A stretch of DNA of 52,865 nt from Hormoscilla sp. GUM202 (GTDB lineage Bacteria > Cyanobacteriota > Cyanobacteriia > Cyanobacteriales > Desertifilaceae), in assembly GCA_005518205.2 (NCBI GenBank), contig RFFC02000024.1, forward strand, positions 1-52,865, written 5' to 3'. Below the pieces are notes generated by a model. The model searched no databases. It was not told the DNA's origin and saw nothing but the letters and a program-made list of their open reading frames with translations. Below, piece after piece: positions 17,126-25,619 of the stretch. The position numbers and the translations under genes are program-made. Position 1 is the first letter of the stretch; each line of letters begins with the position of its first letter.

Positions 17126-18229
17126 ATGAAAATTACTCGTATCTCTGTCTACCAAGTCACTTTGCCCCTAGAGCATCCGTATCGACTCTCAGGGGGTCGG
17201 TTGTATTTTGACAAACTCGATTCCACCATAGTTGCCATCGATACGGATGAAGGAATCCGAGGCTGGGGAGAAGGATGCCCTTGGGGTTCCACTTATTTAC
17301 CCGCTTTTCCACTGGGTGTCAGGGCTGGAATTGAAGAGTTAGCCCCTCAACTAATAGGACTCGACCCCCGGCGCATCGATTTTATCTATCGGACGATGGA
17401 TCTCGCCCTACCCGGTCATCCCTACATTAAATCAGCTCTGGATATGGCTTGTTGGGATATCCTGGGCAAAGCAACGGGACTGCCCCTTTGCGAACTGTTT
17501 GGCGGTCGTATTGATGAACCTGTAATTCCTCAGAATTCAGTGCCTACGGGTACGCCAGAGGAAATGATTAAATCAATTCAATGGGGGCAAGAAAGGGGCT
17601 ATGTTGTCCATACTTGTAAGATTGGAGCCGATGTGGCTCTAGACATCGAGCGAATTAAGACTGTGAGTTCTTATTTACCTGGAAATGAGAGCGCTACTTT
17701 CGATGTTAATCGAGCTTGGCTGATGGATGAAGCGCTCCGGGTGATGAACGCAGTCAAGGACTATGTTTGTTATTTTGAAGAGCCTTGCGAAACTTATGAG
17801 GAGTCTCTCCAAGTGCGTCGCCTCACTTCTCATCCGATTATTTTGGATGAGTGCATTCAGCGCTATGGGGATATTGTACGCGCTAACGCCGATAATGCTT
17901 GCGAGGCGATCGGTCTTAAGGTTTGTCGCGTGGGAGGTTTAACCAAGGCCAAGCGGATCCGAGATTTCTGTATGGAAAGGGGTATTCGGATGAATATTGA
18001 AGAGACGGGAGGTAGTATCATCGCAGATACGGGAGCAGTGCATCTTGCCCAGGCAACTCCACGAATGTTTTTGCGAGCTACTTGGTTGTGCCACGAAATG
18101 CTGACCGTCGATACGGCTACAGGAGGCGCGCGCAATCAAGGCGGTAAAACGTTTGCGCCAGAAGCTCCTGGACTGGGCGTAGAGCCGAAAATGGATGTTT
18201 TGGGAGAGCCGATCGCTGTTTATGAGTAG
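17126..18229 (+). CDS. Enolase-superfamily (mandelate racemase/muconate lactonizing) enzyme
   Basis: 367 residues, normal length. Metal ligands are D193 (FDVN), E218/E219 (FEEP) and D241/E242 (LDE). The catalytic bases visible are K165 (HTCKIG) and K265 (GLKVCRVGG), facing each other across the barrel. The first lysine of the usual KxK pair is replaced by T163. Two opposed lysines are the arrangement of 1,1-proton-transfer epimerases and racemases such as proline-betaine epimerases, and of some dehydratases. The reaction would begin by removing a proton alpha to a carboxylate on Mg2+. It is the last gene of the run starting at 14278. Substrate unknown. Confidence 0.87.
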   Translation: MKITRISVYQVTLPLEHPYRLSGGRLYFDKLDSTIVAIDTDEGIRGWGEGCPWGSTYLPAFPLGVRAGIEELAPQLIGLDPRRIDFIYRTMDLALPGHPYIKSALDMACWDILGKATGLPLCELFGGRIDEPVIPQNSVPTGTPEEMIKSIQWGQERGYVVHTCKIGADVALDIERIKTVSSYLPGNESATFDVNRAWLMDEALRVMNAVKDYVCYFEEPCETYEESLQVRRLTSHPIILDECIQRYGDIVRANADNACEAIGLKVCRVGGLTKAKRIRDFCMERGIRMNIEETGGSIIADTGAVHLAQATPRMFLRATWLCHEMLTVDTATGGARNQGGKTFAPEAPGLGVEPKMDVLGEPIAVYE

Positions 18230-18308
18230 ATAGCAACAGGGCGATCGCCTTGTATCAATAGATGGCTATAGGCCGATCGCCGTTTATAAGTAGGCAGCAA
18301 CGATATCT

Positions 18309-18344
18309 GAGAAACCCGGTAACTCCTACGAAACCGGGTTTCTG
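18309..18344. repeat. AGAAACCCGGT hairpin repeat
   Basis: AGAAACCCGGT (18310-18320) and ACCGGGTTTCT (18333-18343) form an 11-bp stem. Related hairpins occur at about 26983-27022, 48988-49020 and 50092-50110. A dispersed palindromic family; as the first hairpin after the cluster it might also end transcription. Confidence 0.7.
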
Positions 18345-18449
18345 GCTCCCAATAGTATCGTATCCTATAAAGGAATTGCTATAGATGGCAACAGGGAATG
18401 GGAAAAGTCCCCCCCCTGATAGACTCGGGTGCATCTCAATGCAAGACAT

Positions 18450-18534
18450 TCGTAGGTTGGGTTGACTGAAACCCAACAAGGGCAACGCTAACAACATCTC
18501 TTTGTTGGGTTTCGTGCGGAAACCCAACCTACGA
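18450..18534. repeat. GTAGGTTGGGTT...AACCCAACCTAC inverted repeat
   Basis: Two outward arms, CGTAGGTTGGGTT and AACCCAACCTACG, with internal GAAACCCAACA / TGTTGGGTTTC arms. The same family is found at 33070-33145, 36340-36372 and 42748-42779, and the sequence after it (ACATTAATATTTTTGC) also recurs at 42779. An interspersed non-coding repeat of this genome. Confidence 0.75.
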
Positions 18535-18578
18535 CATTAATATTTTTGCTTCTATGAGATGGACCCATAGACTCAGAT

Positions 18579-18997
18579 GACTTGGTACAGAAACCAGAGG
18601 CCACAGTTAAAGCTTACTGCGATGCCGTAGGAATTCTGTTTATGCCTCAAGCCTTAAAATGGGAATCGAAGGTACAAATCGTTCAATGGGAAGAATGGGA
18701 AGGGGGTTGGCACACTATAGTGAGTCGTGCAATAAGCTGAGCACCCGAGCAGGGAGCACCCGAGCAGGGAGAGGGGAGCACCCGAGCAGGGAGAAATGTT
18801 TGCACAAATGATTTAGACTAGCTATAATGCACAATCGATTCAAGGATTTAAGGAACGGGACAGAAGAGATTATGTTAGGATAGAAGACAACGAACACTTG
18901 CAGCAAGCCTATGAGTTTTGTTGGCCTTACTACCAACAGCTCTACGAGCATCGACTGCGAATTGAAGAAAAATTAGGGAGTTCAAGTATAAATGGAT
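18579..18997 (+). pseudogene. Remnant of a sulfotransferase-like gene
   Basis: Frame 1 (18579-18729) reads DLVQKPEATVKAYCDAVGIL..., then KWES and GWHTIV. Frame 2 (about 18836-18997) reads IQGFKERDRRDYV, then HLQQAYEFCWPYYQQLYEHRL. These are the C-terminal blocks of cyanobacterial sulfotransferase-family proteins. The blocks are separated by ~110 bases of repeat DNA and are in different frames, and no N-terminal part remains. It overlaps the start of the next gene by a few bases. It may once have been part of the cluster. Confidence 0.6.
18739..18792. repeat. GAGCACCCGAGCAGG tandem repeat
   Basis: Three copies of a 15-base unit, the third after a short AGAGGG spacer, lie inside the sulfotransferase remnant. 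Related GCACCC/CGGAGC motifs occur in the palindrome at 23744. Confidence 0.7.
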
Positions 18998-19933
18998 ACA
19001 TTGCCAATTCTCTCGTTAAGCAAATTAAAAGACCTCAATGGTTCAAACTCAGGCAACGAAGAACACAAACGTCTCTATGACATCTGCTACGAGCATGGGT
19101 TTTTCTATTTGAAAGATCACGGCATCTCGGCAGATTGGGTTCGGCGAACGATCGCCGCATCCCGCAACTTTTTCCAGTTGCCAGAAGAGATCAAAAAAGC
19201 CTACGGCCAAGACAAGCAAACGGTTTATCCCAAGACATGTCGGGGCTACGTTCCCCTCTACGGTGAAACCCTTCACGAAGACGTTGGCCCAGATCCCAAG
19301 GAAATTTTCGATCTCGGCATAGAACGTCCACTATCAGACAAGCCTTTTACCGGTCCGACCGTGATTCCCGATGACACCGTAGCCCCCGATTTTGCAGCAT
19401 CCCATTATCAGCTTCAAGGGGAGATCGTAACCAAAATTGTGCCCCACCTGCTCCGGGCGCTGGCCGTTGCTTTAAACCGGGAACCCGATTGGTTTGACCC
19501 TTATTTTGACGATCCGATCGTCATCCATCGGACTATTTACTATCCCCCTGAAGGTGGTGTGGCAGGGAAACACACGGATAATGGTATTTTCACCGTATTA
19601 ATCCAAGAATATTTCCCCAGTCCTTCCCTACGAGTTTATACCAAAAATGCCTGGATTGATGCTGACTGTTTGGAAGATGCTTTTATCATCAACTTGGGCG
19701 ATATGCTGCAACTCTGGACGAATGGCTTGTTTGTCAGCACTCCCCATGAAGTTATTCACAAGCTATCCAGGAGTCGGATTTCGATACCTTTCTTTATCTA
19801 CCCTAATGTAAATGCAGTTTTTCAGCCGATAGGAACGGATAAAAAGATAAATCCTACTGAAGTCATGCTGAAAAACTTCAATTCAATTTGGGTTGCAAAA
19901 ACCGGAGGAGGTCGAGCGCGAGAATTAAAGTAA
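18992..19933 (+). CDS. Isopenicillin N synthase-like 2-oxoglutarate/Fe(II) oxygenase
   Basis: 313 residues. The iron triad is H194-x-D196 (KHTDNG) and H252 (TPHEV), with R262-x-S264 binding the 2-oxoglutarate carboxylate. The N terminus LYDICYEHGFFYL.DHGI is typical of the family. Such enzymes hydroxylate, desaturate or cyclise small molecules in the cytosol. The ATG at 18992 overlaps the sulfotransferase remnant. It is the last gene of the cluster and may share its pathway; the remnant and repeats that separate it from the enolase-type gene weaken that link. Confidence 0.85.
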   Translation: MDTLPILSLSKLKDLNGSNSGNEEHKRLYDICYEHGFFYLKDHGISADWVRRTIAASRNFFQLPEEIKKAYGQDKQTVYPKTCRGYVPLYGETLHEDVGPDPKEIFDLGIERPLSDKPFTGPTVIPDDTVAPDFAASHYQLQGEIVTKIVPHLLRALAVALNREPDWFDPYFDDPIVIHRTIYYPPEGGVAGKHTDNGIFTVLIQEYFPSPSLRVYTKNAWIDADCLEDAFIINLGDMLQLWTNGLFVSTPHEVIHKLSRSRISIPFFIYPNVNAVFQPIGTDKKINPTEVMLKNFNSIWVAKTGGGRARELK

Positions 19934-20087
19934 TATTATGGCGATCGAATGATTGTGGGATCGAGAGATTAATCTCACATGATGACATATGATCTATCCT
20001 CATGCACCATCCCCACAGAAACAAAAAAATTGGAGGTTGACAACCCACAACCCACAACTAATAACTAACAACTAACAATTAACAATC

Positions 20088-21194
20088 ATGTTTGACTGTA
20101 TTATAGTAGGTGCGGGACCGGCTGGAGGAACGGCTGCTTATCATTTAGCGAAGCGGGGATGTTCCGTGTTACTGCTGGAAAAAGCCGAATTACCTCGCTA
20201 CAAACCTTGTGGCGGTGGAGTTTCCCCGGCAGTGCAAGAGTGGTTTGATTTTGATTTGACTCCTGCTATCTCTCTCAAGGTTAACTCGGTATGCTATACT
20301 TGGAATCAAGGAGATCCGGTAGAGGTAAATCTGGAAGTTCCTCCCATCTGGATGGTGCGGCGAGAGGTGTTTGACTACTTTCTGGTCAAGCAGGCGATCG
20401 CCCAAGGGGCCCAACTGCGAGACAAGACAGCAGTAACGGGAATAGAATGGCAGGGGGCCTACTGGCAGGTAAACACGGCAGATGAACCAGTAACAGGTCG
20501 CTATGCGATCGCCGCCGATGGTGCCAAAGGTCCGATGGCGCAATGGCTGGGTTTCTCACAACGTAAGTATACTATGGGCTCGGCTTTGGAAGCAGAAATT
20601 CCCACCAAACAGCAAGCCCTAACCAGTGCTTATTTTGAATTAGGAATGATCAAAAAAGGCTATGGTTGGAACTTTCCTAAAATTGATGGCTACTCCATCG
20701 GGGTGGGCCGTTTTTGGGGGAAAAGTCCCGAAAAGTTTAAGCAAAAATTAGCAGCATATGCTAATATGTTTAATGTAGATAGTATAACGGCTAAGCCCTA
20801 TGGGCATCCCATCTATCTGTGGAATGGAAATCAAAAGCTACACGCAGAAAATGCCGTGTTAGCAGGAGAAGCGGCCTGCGTGGTAGACCCCTTTACCGCT
20901 GAAGGAATTCGTCCTTCTATCTTCAGTGGCCTGCGCGCAGCCCATGCCATTGCTGAGGCGATCGCGGGGGATATAAATGCCCTGGAAAAATACACCACTA
21001 CCATGAAAGAAGAGTGGGGTGCTGAGATGATATGGGCCCAGCGGATCGCCCAGGCATTTTACAACTTTCCCAGCATCGGTTACAAAGCGGGTATCAAGCA
21101 ACGGAGTAACACCATAACCATGACCAAGATTTTCGCAGGGGAACGACGCTACTCCGATGCCGCCAAATCAGCATTAAAACGCTTGCTTGGCTAA
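20088..21194 (+). CDS. Geranylgeranyl-reductase family FAD-dependent oxidoreductase (intact copy)
   Basis: 368 residues. CIIVGAGPAGGTAAYHLA binds the FAD ADP moiety; PRYKPCGGGVSP is the family hallmark after the first Rossmann strand; GEAACVVDPFTAEGIRPSIFSG is the second FAD motif. Members saturate prenyl double bonds of geranylgeranyl groups. It is distinct from classical cyanobacterial ChlP, which starts differently and is ~40 residues longer, so I give no symbol. The leader (20000-20087), rich in AACTAAC-type repeats, and the first 230 bases are duplicated at 6540-8398. It converges with the DUF212 gene. GGPP synthase, which makes a likely precursor, lies just beyond. Confidence 0.85.
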   Translation: MFDCIIVGAGPAGGTAAYHLAKRGCSVLLLEKAELPRYKPCGGGVSPAVQEWFDFDLTPAISLKVNSVCYTWNQGDPVEVNLEVPPIWMVRREVFDYFLVKQAIAQGAQLRDKTAVTGIEWQGAYWQVNTADEPVTGRYAIAADGAKGPMAQWLGFSQRKYTMGSALEAEIPTKQQALTSAYFELGMIKKGYGWNFPKIDGYSIGVGRFWGKSPEKFKQKLAAYANMFNVDSITAKPYGHPIYLWNGNQKLHAENAVLAGEAACVVDPFTAEGIRPSIFSGLRAAHAIAEAIAGDINALEKYTTTMKEEWGAEMIWAQRIAQAFYNFPSIGYKAGIKQRSNTITMTKIFAGERRYSDAAKSALKRLLG

Positions 21195-21230
21195 TTGAAA
21201 ATTGAAAATTGAAAATTGAAAATTGCTGAT
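21195..21230. repeat. AATTGAAAATTG short tandem repeat
   Basis: Four GAAAATT units follow the reductase stop. The same motif forms short arrays at 24282-24316 and 46606-46636, always next to a gene end. Non-coding. Confidence 0.8.
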
Positions 21231-21258
21231 TGCCCCATTCACCATTCACCATTCGCAA

Positions 21259-21717
21259 TTAGCCATAAATAAAATTAGCAACAAAGGAAATCGCAACTCC
21301 CAGCAGGAAACCGACAATTACCTGCACGGGAGTATGTCCGAGTAATTCCTTTAAGCGGTCTTCGTTGAACTCGGGTTTCTCTTGAAATAGCTCGTCAATG
21401 ATCTGGTTGAGAATGCGAGCCTGCTTGCCAGCAGCTTGGCGGACGCCAGCAGCATCGTACATGACGATAATAGCAAAAATAGTGGCGATCGCGAAATCAG
21501 GACTATCGAGGCCAGTTTGCTGTCCCACTTCCGTAGCCAGGGCCGCCACCAGGGCCGAATGAGAACTGGGCATGCCACCAGTGGTGACTAAAGCGCGGAC
21601 ATTCAGCTTCTGATTTTTGACCAGATCGACCACTAGCTTGATTGCTTGAGCGATAAAACAGGCGCTCAGCGATACCAACAGCACGCGATTGTCCAGGATA
21701 TGGCCAAAGTCCTGCAT
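21259..21717 (-). CDS. Divergent PAP2 (DUF212) membrane protein
   Basis: 152 residues. GGMPSSHSALVAALATEVG, MYDAAGVRQAAGKQA and LGHTPVQVIVG are the three conserved blocks of DUF212, an acid phosphatase/haloperoxidase-related family. About four hydrophobic segments (around 12-30, 50-65, 75-92 and 130-150) place it in a membrane. It lies 9 bases after crtE on the same strand, so probably co-transcribed. A prenyl or lipid diphosphate substrate would fit the context but is inferred. Confidence 0.9.
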   Translation of the reverse strand: MQDFGHILDNRVLLVSLSACFIAQAIKLVVDLVKNQKLNVRALVTTGGMPSSHSALVAALATEVGQQTGLDSPDFAIATIFAIIVMYDAAGVRQAAGKQARILNQIIDELFQEKPEFNEDRLKELLGHTPVQVIVGFLLGVAISFVANFIYG

Positions 21718-21726
21718 AATGATTTT

Positions 21727-22644
21727 CTAGTTACTGCGGGTGGTGATAAAATCGGCGATCGCCATCAGGGGGATCGCCCGTTCTCCAAAGCGTTCCAGTT
21801 GAGCCTTCGCCTCCTTTACTAGGGAATGGGCCTGATTTTTAGACTCATCAATTCCCCAGATACTAGGGAAAGTCACCTTTTGGGCTTGCAGGTCTTTACC
21901 AGCAGTTTTGCCCAATTCTTCCTGGGTTGCCGTGATATCCAAAATATCATCGATAATCTGAAAAGCTAAGCCAATATTTTTCGCATATTGGGAGAGGCGT
22001 TCTAAATCTGATGCGGGACAGCCAGCTAGCATCGCCCCCGAGACTACTGTAGATTCTAACAGCGCTCCAGTTTTGTGAGTGTGAATATAATTGAGTGTTG
22101 ACAAAGGCACGTCCGACTTGCCTTCATATTCCAGGTCCACCACTTGACCGCCCACCAACCCCGCCGCCCCGGAGGCTCTTGCTATCTGGGTAATTACTGC
22201 TAACACCCGATCAGCTGGAACCTCTTCAGTGGCCCGGGCAATATATTCAAAGGCATAGAGCATCAAGCCATCCCCTGCTAGGATAGCAATGTTTTCCCCA
22301 TAGACCTTATGGTTCGTCGGCTTACCTCTGCGGAAATCATCATTGTCCATGGCTGGCAAGTCATCATGGATCAATGACATGGTGTGAATCATCTCCAAGG
22401 CACAGGCCGTGGGCATGGCCATTTCCAGGGTGCCCCCCGTTAACTCGCAACTGGCCAGGCAAAAGATGGGACGCAGGCGCTTGCCACCAGCTAACAGGGA
22501 GTAGCGCATCGCCTCGTAGATCTTTTCGGGACAGCTGACCGGTAGCGCCCGATCGAGGGCTGCATCCACCAGTGCCTTCCGTTCTTGCAGGTAGACTGCT
22601 AGGTCAAATGCCTGAATGGAAGGTAGATTATCTTTCACTAACAT
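21727..22644 (-). CDS. crtE: Geranylgeranyl diphosphate synthase
   Basis: 305 residues. The first aspartate-rich motif [15 protein letters not shown] and the second FQIIDDILD bind the Mg2+-diphosphates; GGKRLRP and [11 protein letters not shown] are further landmarks. The enzyme adds isopentenyl diphosphate units to make GGPP for carotenoids, phytyl and quinone side chains. The start at 22644 follows TAGGAGAT. Between folD (13 bases upstream) and the DUF212 gene, likely one operon. Confidence 0.93.
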   Translation of the reverse strand: MLVKDNLPSIQAFDLAVYLQERKALVDAALDRALPVSCPEKIYEAMRYSLLAGGKRLRPIFCLASCELTGGTLEMAMPTACALEMIHTMSLIHDDLPAMDNDDFRRGKPTNHKVYGENIAILAGDGLMLYAFEYIARATEEVPADRVLAVITQIARASGAAGLVGGQVVDLEYEGKSDVPLSTLNYIHTHKTGALLESTVVSGAMLAGCPASDLERLSQYAKNIGLAFQIIDDILDITATQEELGKTAGKDLQAQKVTFPSIWGIDESKNQAHSLVKEAKAQLERFGERAIPLMAIADFITTRSN

Positions 22645-22657
22645 CGCCCATCTCCTA

Positions 22658-23527
22658 CTATACTCGCTGGCTGTAGCTATCTACTGTATTTGACAACAGG
22701 GTGGCTACCGTCATCGGGCCAACGCCGCCAGGAACGGGCGTAATATATTGCGCCACCTTCCCAACTGTATCCCAATGGACATCTCCTACCAGACGGCTGT
22801 TACCTGCGGCGTCAGTGACTCGGTTAATCCCCACATCCACCAATACCGACCCTGGTTTGACTATCTCACCCGCGATCGTTTGGGGACGCCCTACTGCCAC
22901 TACGAGAATATCAGCTCTTTTTGTAATTTCTGATAAATTTTGGCTGCGCGAATGGGCAACCGTCACTGTCGCATCCGCCCCCAGCAGCATCAGGGCCATT
23001 GGTTTCCCCACCAGGATCGATCGTCCCACCACAACTGCCTGTTTTCCCGTTACCGAAATCTCGTATTCCTGTAACAGGCGCATAATTCCAGCTGGCGTGC
23101 AGCTGCGCAGTCCCGGTTCGGACCGCACCAGTTTCCCCAGATTCGTCGGGTGCAGTCCATCGACATCTTTATCCGGGCGGATCTGATGCAACAGTGCAAT
23201 AGCATCCAGATGTTCCGGTAGCGGTAGCTGGACCAGGATACCGTCTACCCTCTCGTCTTCATTGAGGGAAGAGATCGCCTGTTCTAATTCTGCCTGAGTG
23301 GTCGTTGCTGGAAAATGCCTACCAAAAGAGGCAATCCCTACCTTAGCGCAGGCTCGCTCTTTATTGCGGACGTAGACAGCACTCGCCGGGTTATCCCCCA
23401 CCATCAGCACCGCTAACCCTGGAGAACGCTTGCCATCAGCTTTCCGGGTCTGCACGCGATCTAGCAATTCCGATTGTATCCGCTTGGCCAGGGCTTTACC
23501 ATCTAATATTTGAGCCATTTTAGTCAT
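22658..23527 (-). CDS. folD: Bifunctional methylenetetrahydrofolate dehydrogenase/cyclohydrolase
   Basis: 289 residues from the ATG at 23527 ([10 protein letters not shown]), chosen because GAGAGGAG lies about 7 bases upstream; the open frame to 23545 reads through that site. Landmarks: [14 protein letters not shown] with the catalytic lysine, [23 protein letters not shown], the cofactor loop [24 protein letters not shown] and the end [12 protein letters not shown]. It interconverts methylene-, methenyl- and formyl-tetrahydrofolate with NADP. First gene of the folD-crtE-DUF212 run. Confidence 0.95.
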   Translation of the reverse strand: MTKMAQILDGKALAKRIQSELLDRVQTRKADGKRSPGLAVLMVGDNPASAVYVRNKERACAKVGIASFGRHFPATTTQAELEQAISSLNEDERVDGILVQLPLPEHLDAIALLHQIRPDKDVDGLHPTNLGKLVRSEPGLRSCTPAGIMRLLQEYEISVTGKQAVVVGRSILVGKPMALMLLGADATVTVAHSRSQNLSEITKRADILVVAVGRPQTIAGEIVKPGSVLVDVGINRVTDAAGNSRLVGDVHWDTVGKVAQYITPVPGGVGPMTVATLLSNTVDSYSQRV

Positions 23528-23743
23528 GAGTGCTCTCCTCTCCATACTCGCTAAGGCGCTCGTATTTCGGGATGCGCCGATACAGTTGATGCCAAAGCTT
23601 CTTTGTTCTTAACTATTTGGTGTCCCAAAGGATATCATGCTTGTATAGCAACACAATCACGTTTTTGCATTCTGGGTCTTTTGATAAGCATGATAAAGTC
23701 TCTTCATAAAGGTGTCAAGAGTTCTATCGGCCCGCGGACTTTC

Positions 23744-23809
23744 GTTTCCGGAGCACCCACCTATGTTGTGCGCAGGATGCGACACAACCGGGTGGGTGCT
23801 CCCGGAAAC
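23744..23809. repeat. 66-bp nested palindrome at the lipoprotein start
   Basis: GTTTCCGGAGCACCCACC (23744-23761) mirrors GGTGGGTGCTCCCGGAAAC (23791-23809) with one mismatch. Inside, GTTGTG and CACAAC pair around the ATG at 23777. The start codon of the next gene sits in the loop, so the hairpin could hide or define the start. Confidence 0.75.
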
Positions 23810-24280
23810 GACCGAAAAATCGGCACCGCCTTGCTGCTCCTGGGGCTGTGGGGTTGCGGTAACTCGGCACTGGATATCAAGCTCACCAATATCGGTGATA
23901 TCCCAGCGCATCCCGAAGCACGGATCGGCGCACTGCGCAGCGGAGGGTTCCCGGAGCGTGCCAGCCGTGCGCATAAGCGAGTGCTCAGAGGAGAGCAGAT
24001 CCCCAAGGGCACAACTACAGTTTACTTAAGAGGCACAGTCATCAAGCAAGTCCCCTTGCTGGATGCTCAACTCTATCAACTGGACGATGCTAGCGGTAAG
24101 ATGTGGGTGTTCACTACCTCAAGTTTGCCCCGACTCGGAGATGAAATTACGATCGCTGGGGATATCCGCTATGAAAGCATTCCTGTGGAAGGACTAGATT
24201 TTTCCGAAGTCTATGTCTGGGAAACCCAAAAGCTAGAACAACCAGATCGAGGGGATGCAACACGCTATGAATCGCAATAA
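23777..24280 (+). CDS. Putative lipoprotein with an OB-fold-like domain
   Basis: 167 residues from the ATG at 23777. RKIGTALLLLGLWGCGNS is a short signal peptide ending in a lipobox-like LWGC, so the cysteine would be lipidated. The C-terminal half (TTVYLRGTVIKQVPLL..AQLYQLDD.SGKMWVFTTS..PRLGDEITIAGDI) follows the beta-barrel pattern of small OB-fold proteins in cyanobacteria. Between NIGDIPAHPEA and TTVYLRG are ~33 residues (IGALRSGGFPERASRAHK...) of repeat-derived sequence, apparently an in-frame insertion. The frame is open back to 23603, but that part is palindromic DNA. Function unknown. Confidence 0.6.
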   Translation: MRHNRVGAPGNDRKIGTALLLLGLWGCGNSALDIKLTNIGDIPAHPEARIGALRSGGFPERASRAHKRVLRGEQIPKGTTTVYLRGTVIKQVPLLDAQLYQLDDASGKMWVFTTSSLPRLGDEITIAGDIRYESIPVEGLDFSEVYVWETQKLEQPDRGDATRYESQ

Positions 24281-24281
24281 T

Positions 24282-24316
24282 TGAGAATTGAAAATTGAGA
24301 ATTGAAAATTGAGAAT
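24282..24316. repeat. AATTGAGAATTGAAAATTG tandem repeat
   Basis: Short array of GAATTGAAAATTGA units directly after the lipoprotein stop, the same family as at 21195 and 46606. Confidence 0.8.
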
Positions 24317-24376
24317 GAATGCTTCGCATATGGGTGAGATGCTGTTGGGTATGCTACAGTGTAAAGGAAGTGAAAA

Positions 24377-25612
24377 ATGCTTAAGAAAATTATTCTGGAA
24401 AACTGGAAAAGCTTCCAGTATGCTGAACTGCCGATCGACCCATTGACCGTGCTCGTAGGTACTAATGCTAGTGGCAAATCTAATGTTCTTGATGCTTTAG
24501 ATTTTCTCAAGCGGATGGCCTGGGATGTGGAAATTCATAAAGCTTTGACGGGCGATCGCTATTTTCGGGAAATCCGGGGCGGACTTGAGTGGGCGAGTTT
24601 TAATGATAACAAAGAAGAGCGCCAACCATTCACATTAAAAGCATTAATTCAAGGAGAAGATGAAACCACTGATTACCTTTACAGCATTACCATAGAAATT
24701 TCTTACCGGGCAAAGCTATGGGCTGAATCTCTTTTCCGGTTAAAGCAAACATCTGGGAATGCTATTGAGAAAGTCTGCTTATTTCAGACAGATGCTCCAT
24801 CGGAGTCGAGCATCTATATACTGCTCGAAGAAAAACATCAATTGCCCTTTGGCACAGACCGCCTCTATTCTAAGTTAAACTGGTTGATGCTGGTTAGCGG
24901 ACTAGACGAAGAAGTCGTGGGAGGGATTAAGGTAGTTTTACAAACCCTCAGAAACATTGTTATCTTAAATCCAATTCCTGTCAACATGCGGGATTACTCA
25001 GCAGTTGACGATCGGATTGAAGATGATGCATCCAATATTGCCGGGTTACTGGCAGCATTACCAGAGAAACAAAAAGAGCAAGTGGAATCAACTCTATCTG
25101 CTTACGCCAGGAAGTTGCCAGTAGGAGATTTTCAGAAAGTCTGGGCAGAAAAAGTGGGCAAGTTTGGTTCCCATGCCATGCTTTATTGTGAAGAATTATG
25201 GAAACCGGATGAACCCAAATTGATTGATGCCCGGGTCATGTCAGATGGAACCTTGCGCTTTCTAGGAATTGTAACAGCATTGCTGACCCTCCCAGAAGGA
25301 AGTCAACTGGTAATTGAAGATGTCGATAGCGGACTTCATCCCTCACGCACGGACTTATTGATCGAAATGCTGCGAGAAATTGGCGAACAGAGGAAAATTG
25401 ATATTTTGGTGACGACTCATAATGCAGCTATGCTAGATGCTTTAGGACCGGAGATGGTTCCGTTTGTGGCGGTCGCCCACCGAGATCCTGAGACGGGAGC
25501 TAGCAGACTGACGCTTCTAGAAGAGATTGAAAACCTGCCCAAGTTGATGGCATCGGGAACCTTGGGTAAACTGACTGCTAAGGGGGCGATCGAAAGGAGT
25601 ATTTCGGGCTAA
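24377..25612 (+). CDS. ABC-type (AAA_21-like) ATPase of a candidate defence pair
   Basis: 411 residues with AAAGGAAGTG before the ATG. Walker A is GTNASGKSNVLDAL (residues ~34-47). A MSDGTLRFLGI signature is followed by Walker B LVIEDVDSGLHPS and the switch TTHNAAMLDAL. N-terminal ILENWKSFQ is typical of RecF/SMC-like ATPases that partner nucleases. The region between Walker A and the signature is unlike DNA-repair RecF. The PIN-like gene follows after only 7 bases, so the two are translated together. Such ATPase-effector pairs are common in phage defence (compare OLD/PARIS-type designs); the role here is inference. Confidence 0.85.
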   Translation: MLKKIILENWKSFQYAELPIDPLTVLVGTNASGKSNVLDALDFLKRMAWDVEIHKALTGDRYFREIRGGLEWASFNDNKEERQPFTLKALIQGEDETTDYLYSITIEISYRAKLWAESLFRLKQTSGNAIEKVCLFQTDAPSESSIYILLEEKHQLPFGTDRLYSKLNWLMLVSGLDEEVVGGIKVVLQTLRNIVILNPIPVNMRDYSAVDDRIEDDASNIAGLLAALPEKQKEQVESTLSAYARKLPVGDFQKVWAEKVGKFGSHAMLYCEELWKPDEPKLIDARVMSDGTLRFLGIVTALLTLPEGSQLVIEDVDSGLHPSRTDLLIEMLREIGEQRKIDILVTTHNAAMLDALGPEMVPFVAVAHRDPETGASRLTLLEEIENLPKLMASGTLGKLTAKGAIERSISG

Positions 25613-25619
25613 GTTAAGC

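Noticed and set aside
20088-21194. Naming this gene chlP
   Set aside because: It has the geranylgeranyl-reductase motifs, but its N terminus and length differ from classical cyanobacterial ChlP; a second family is known.
23603-23776. Longer N terminus of the lipoprotein
   Set aside because: It runs through palindromic DNA and would place the signal peptide internally.
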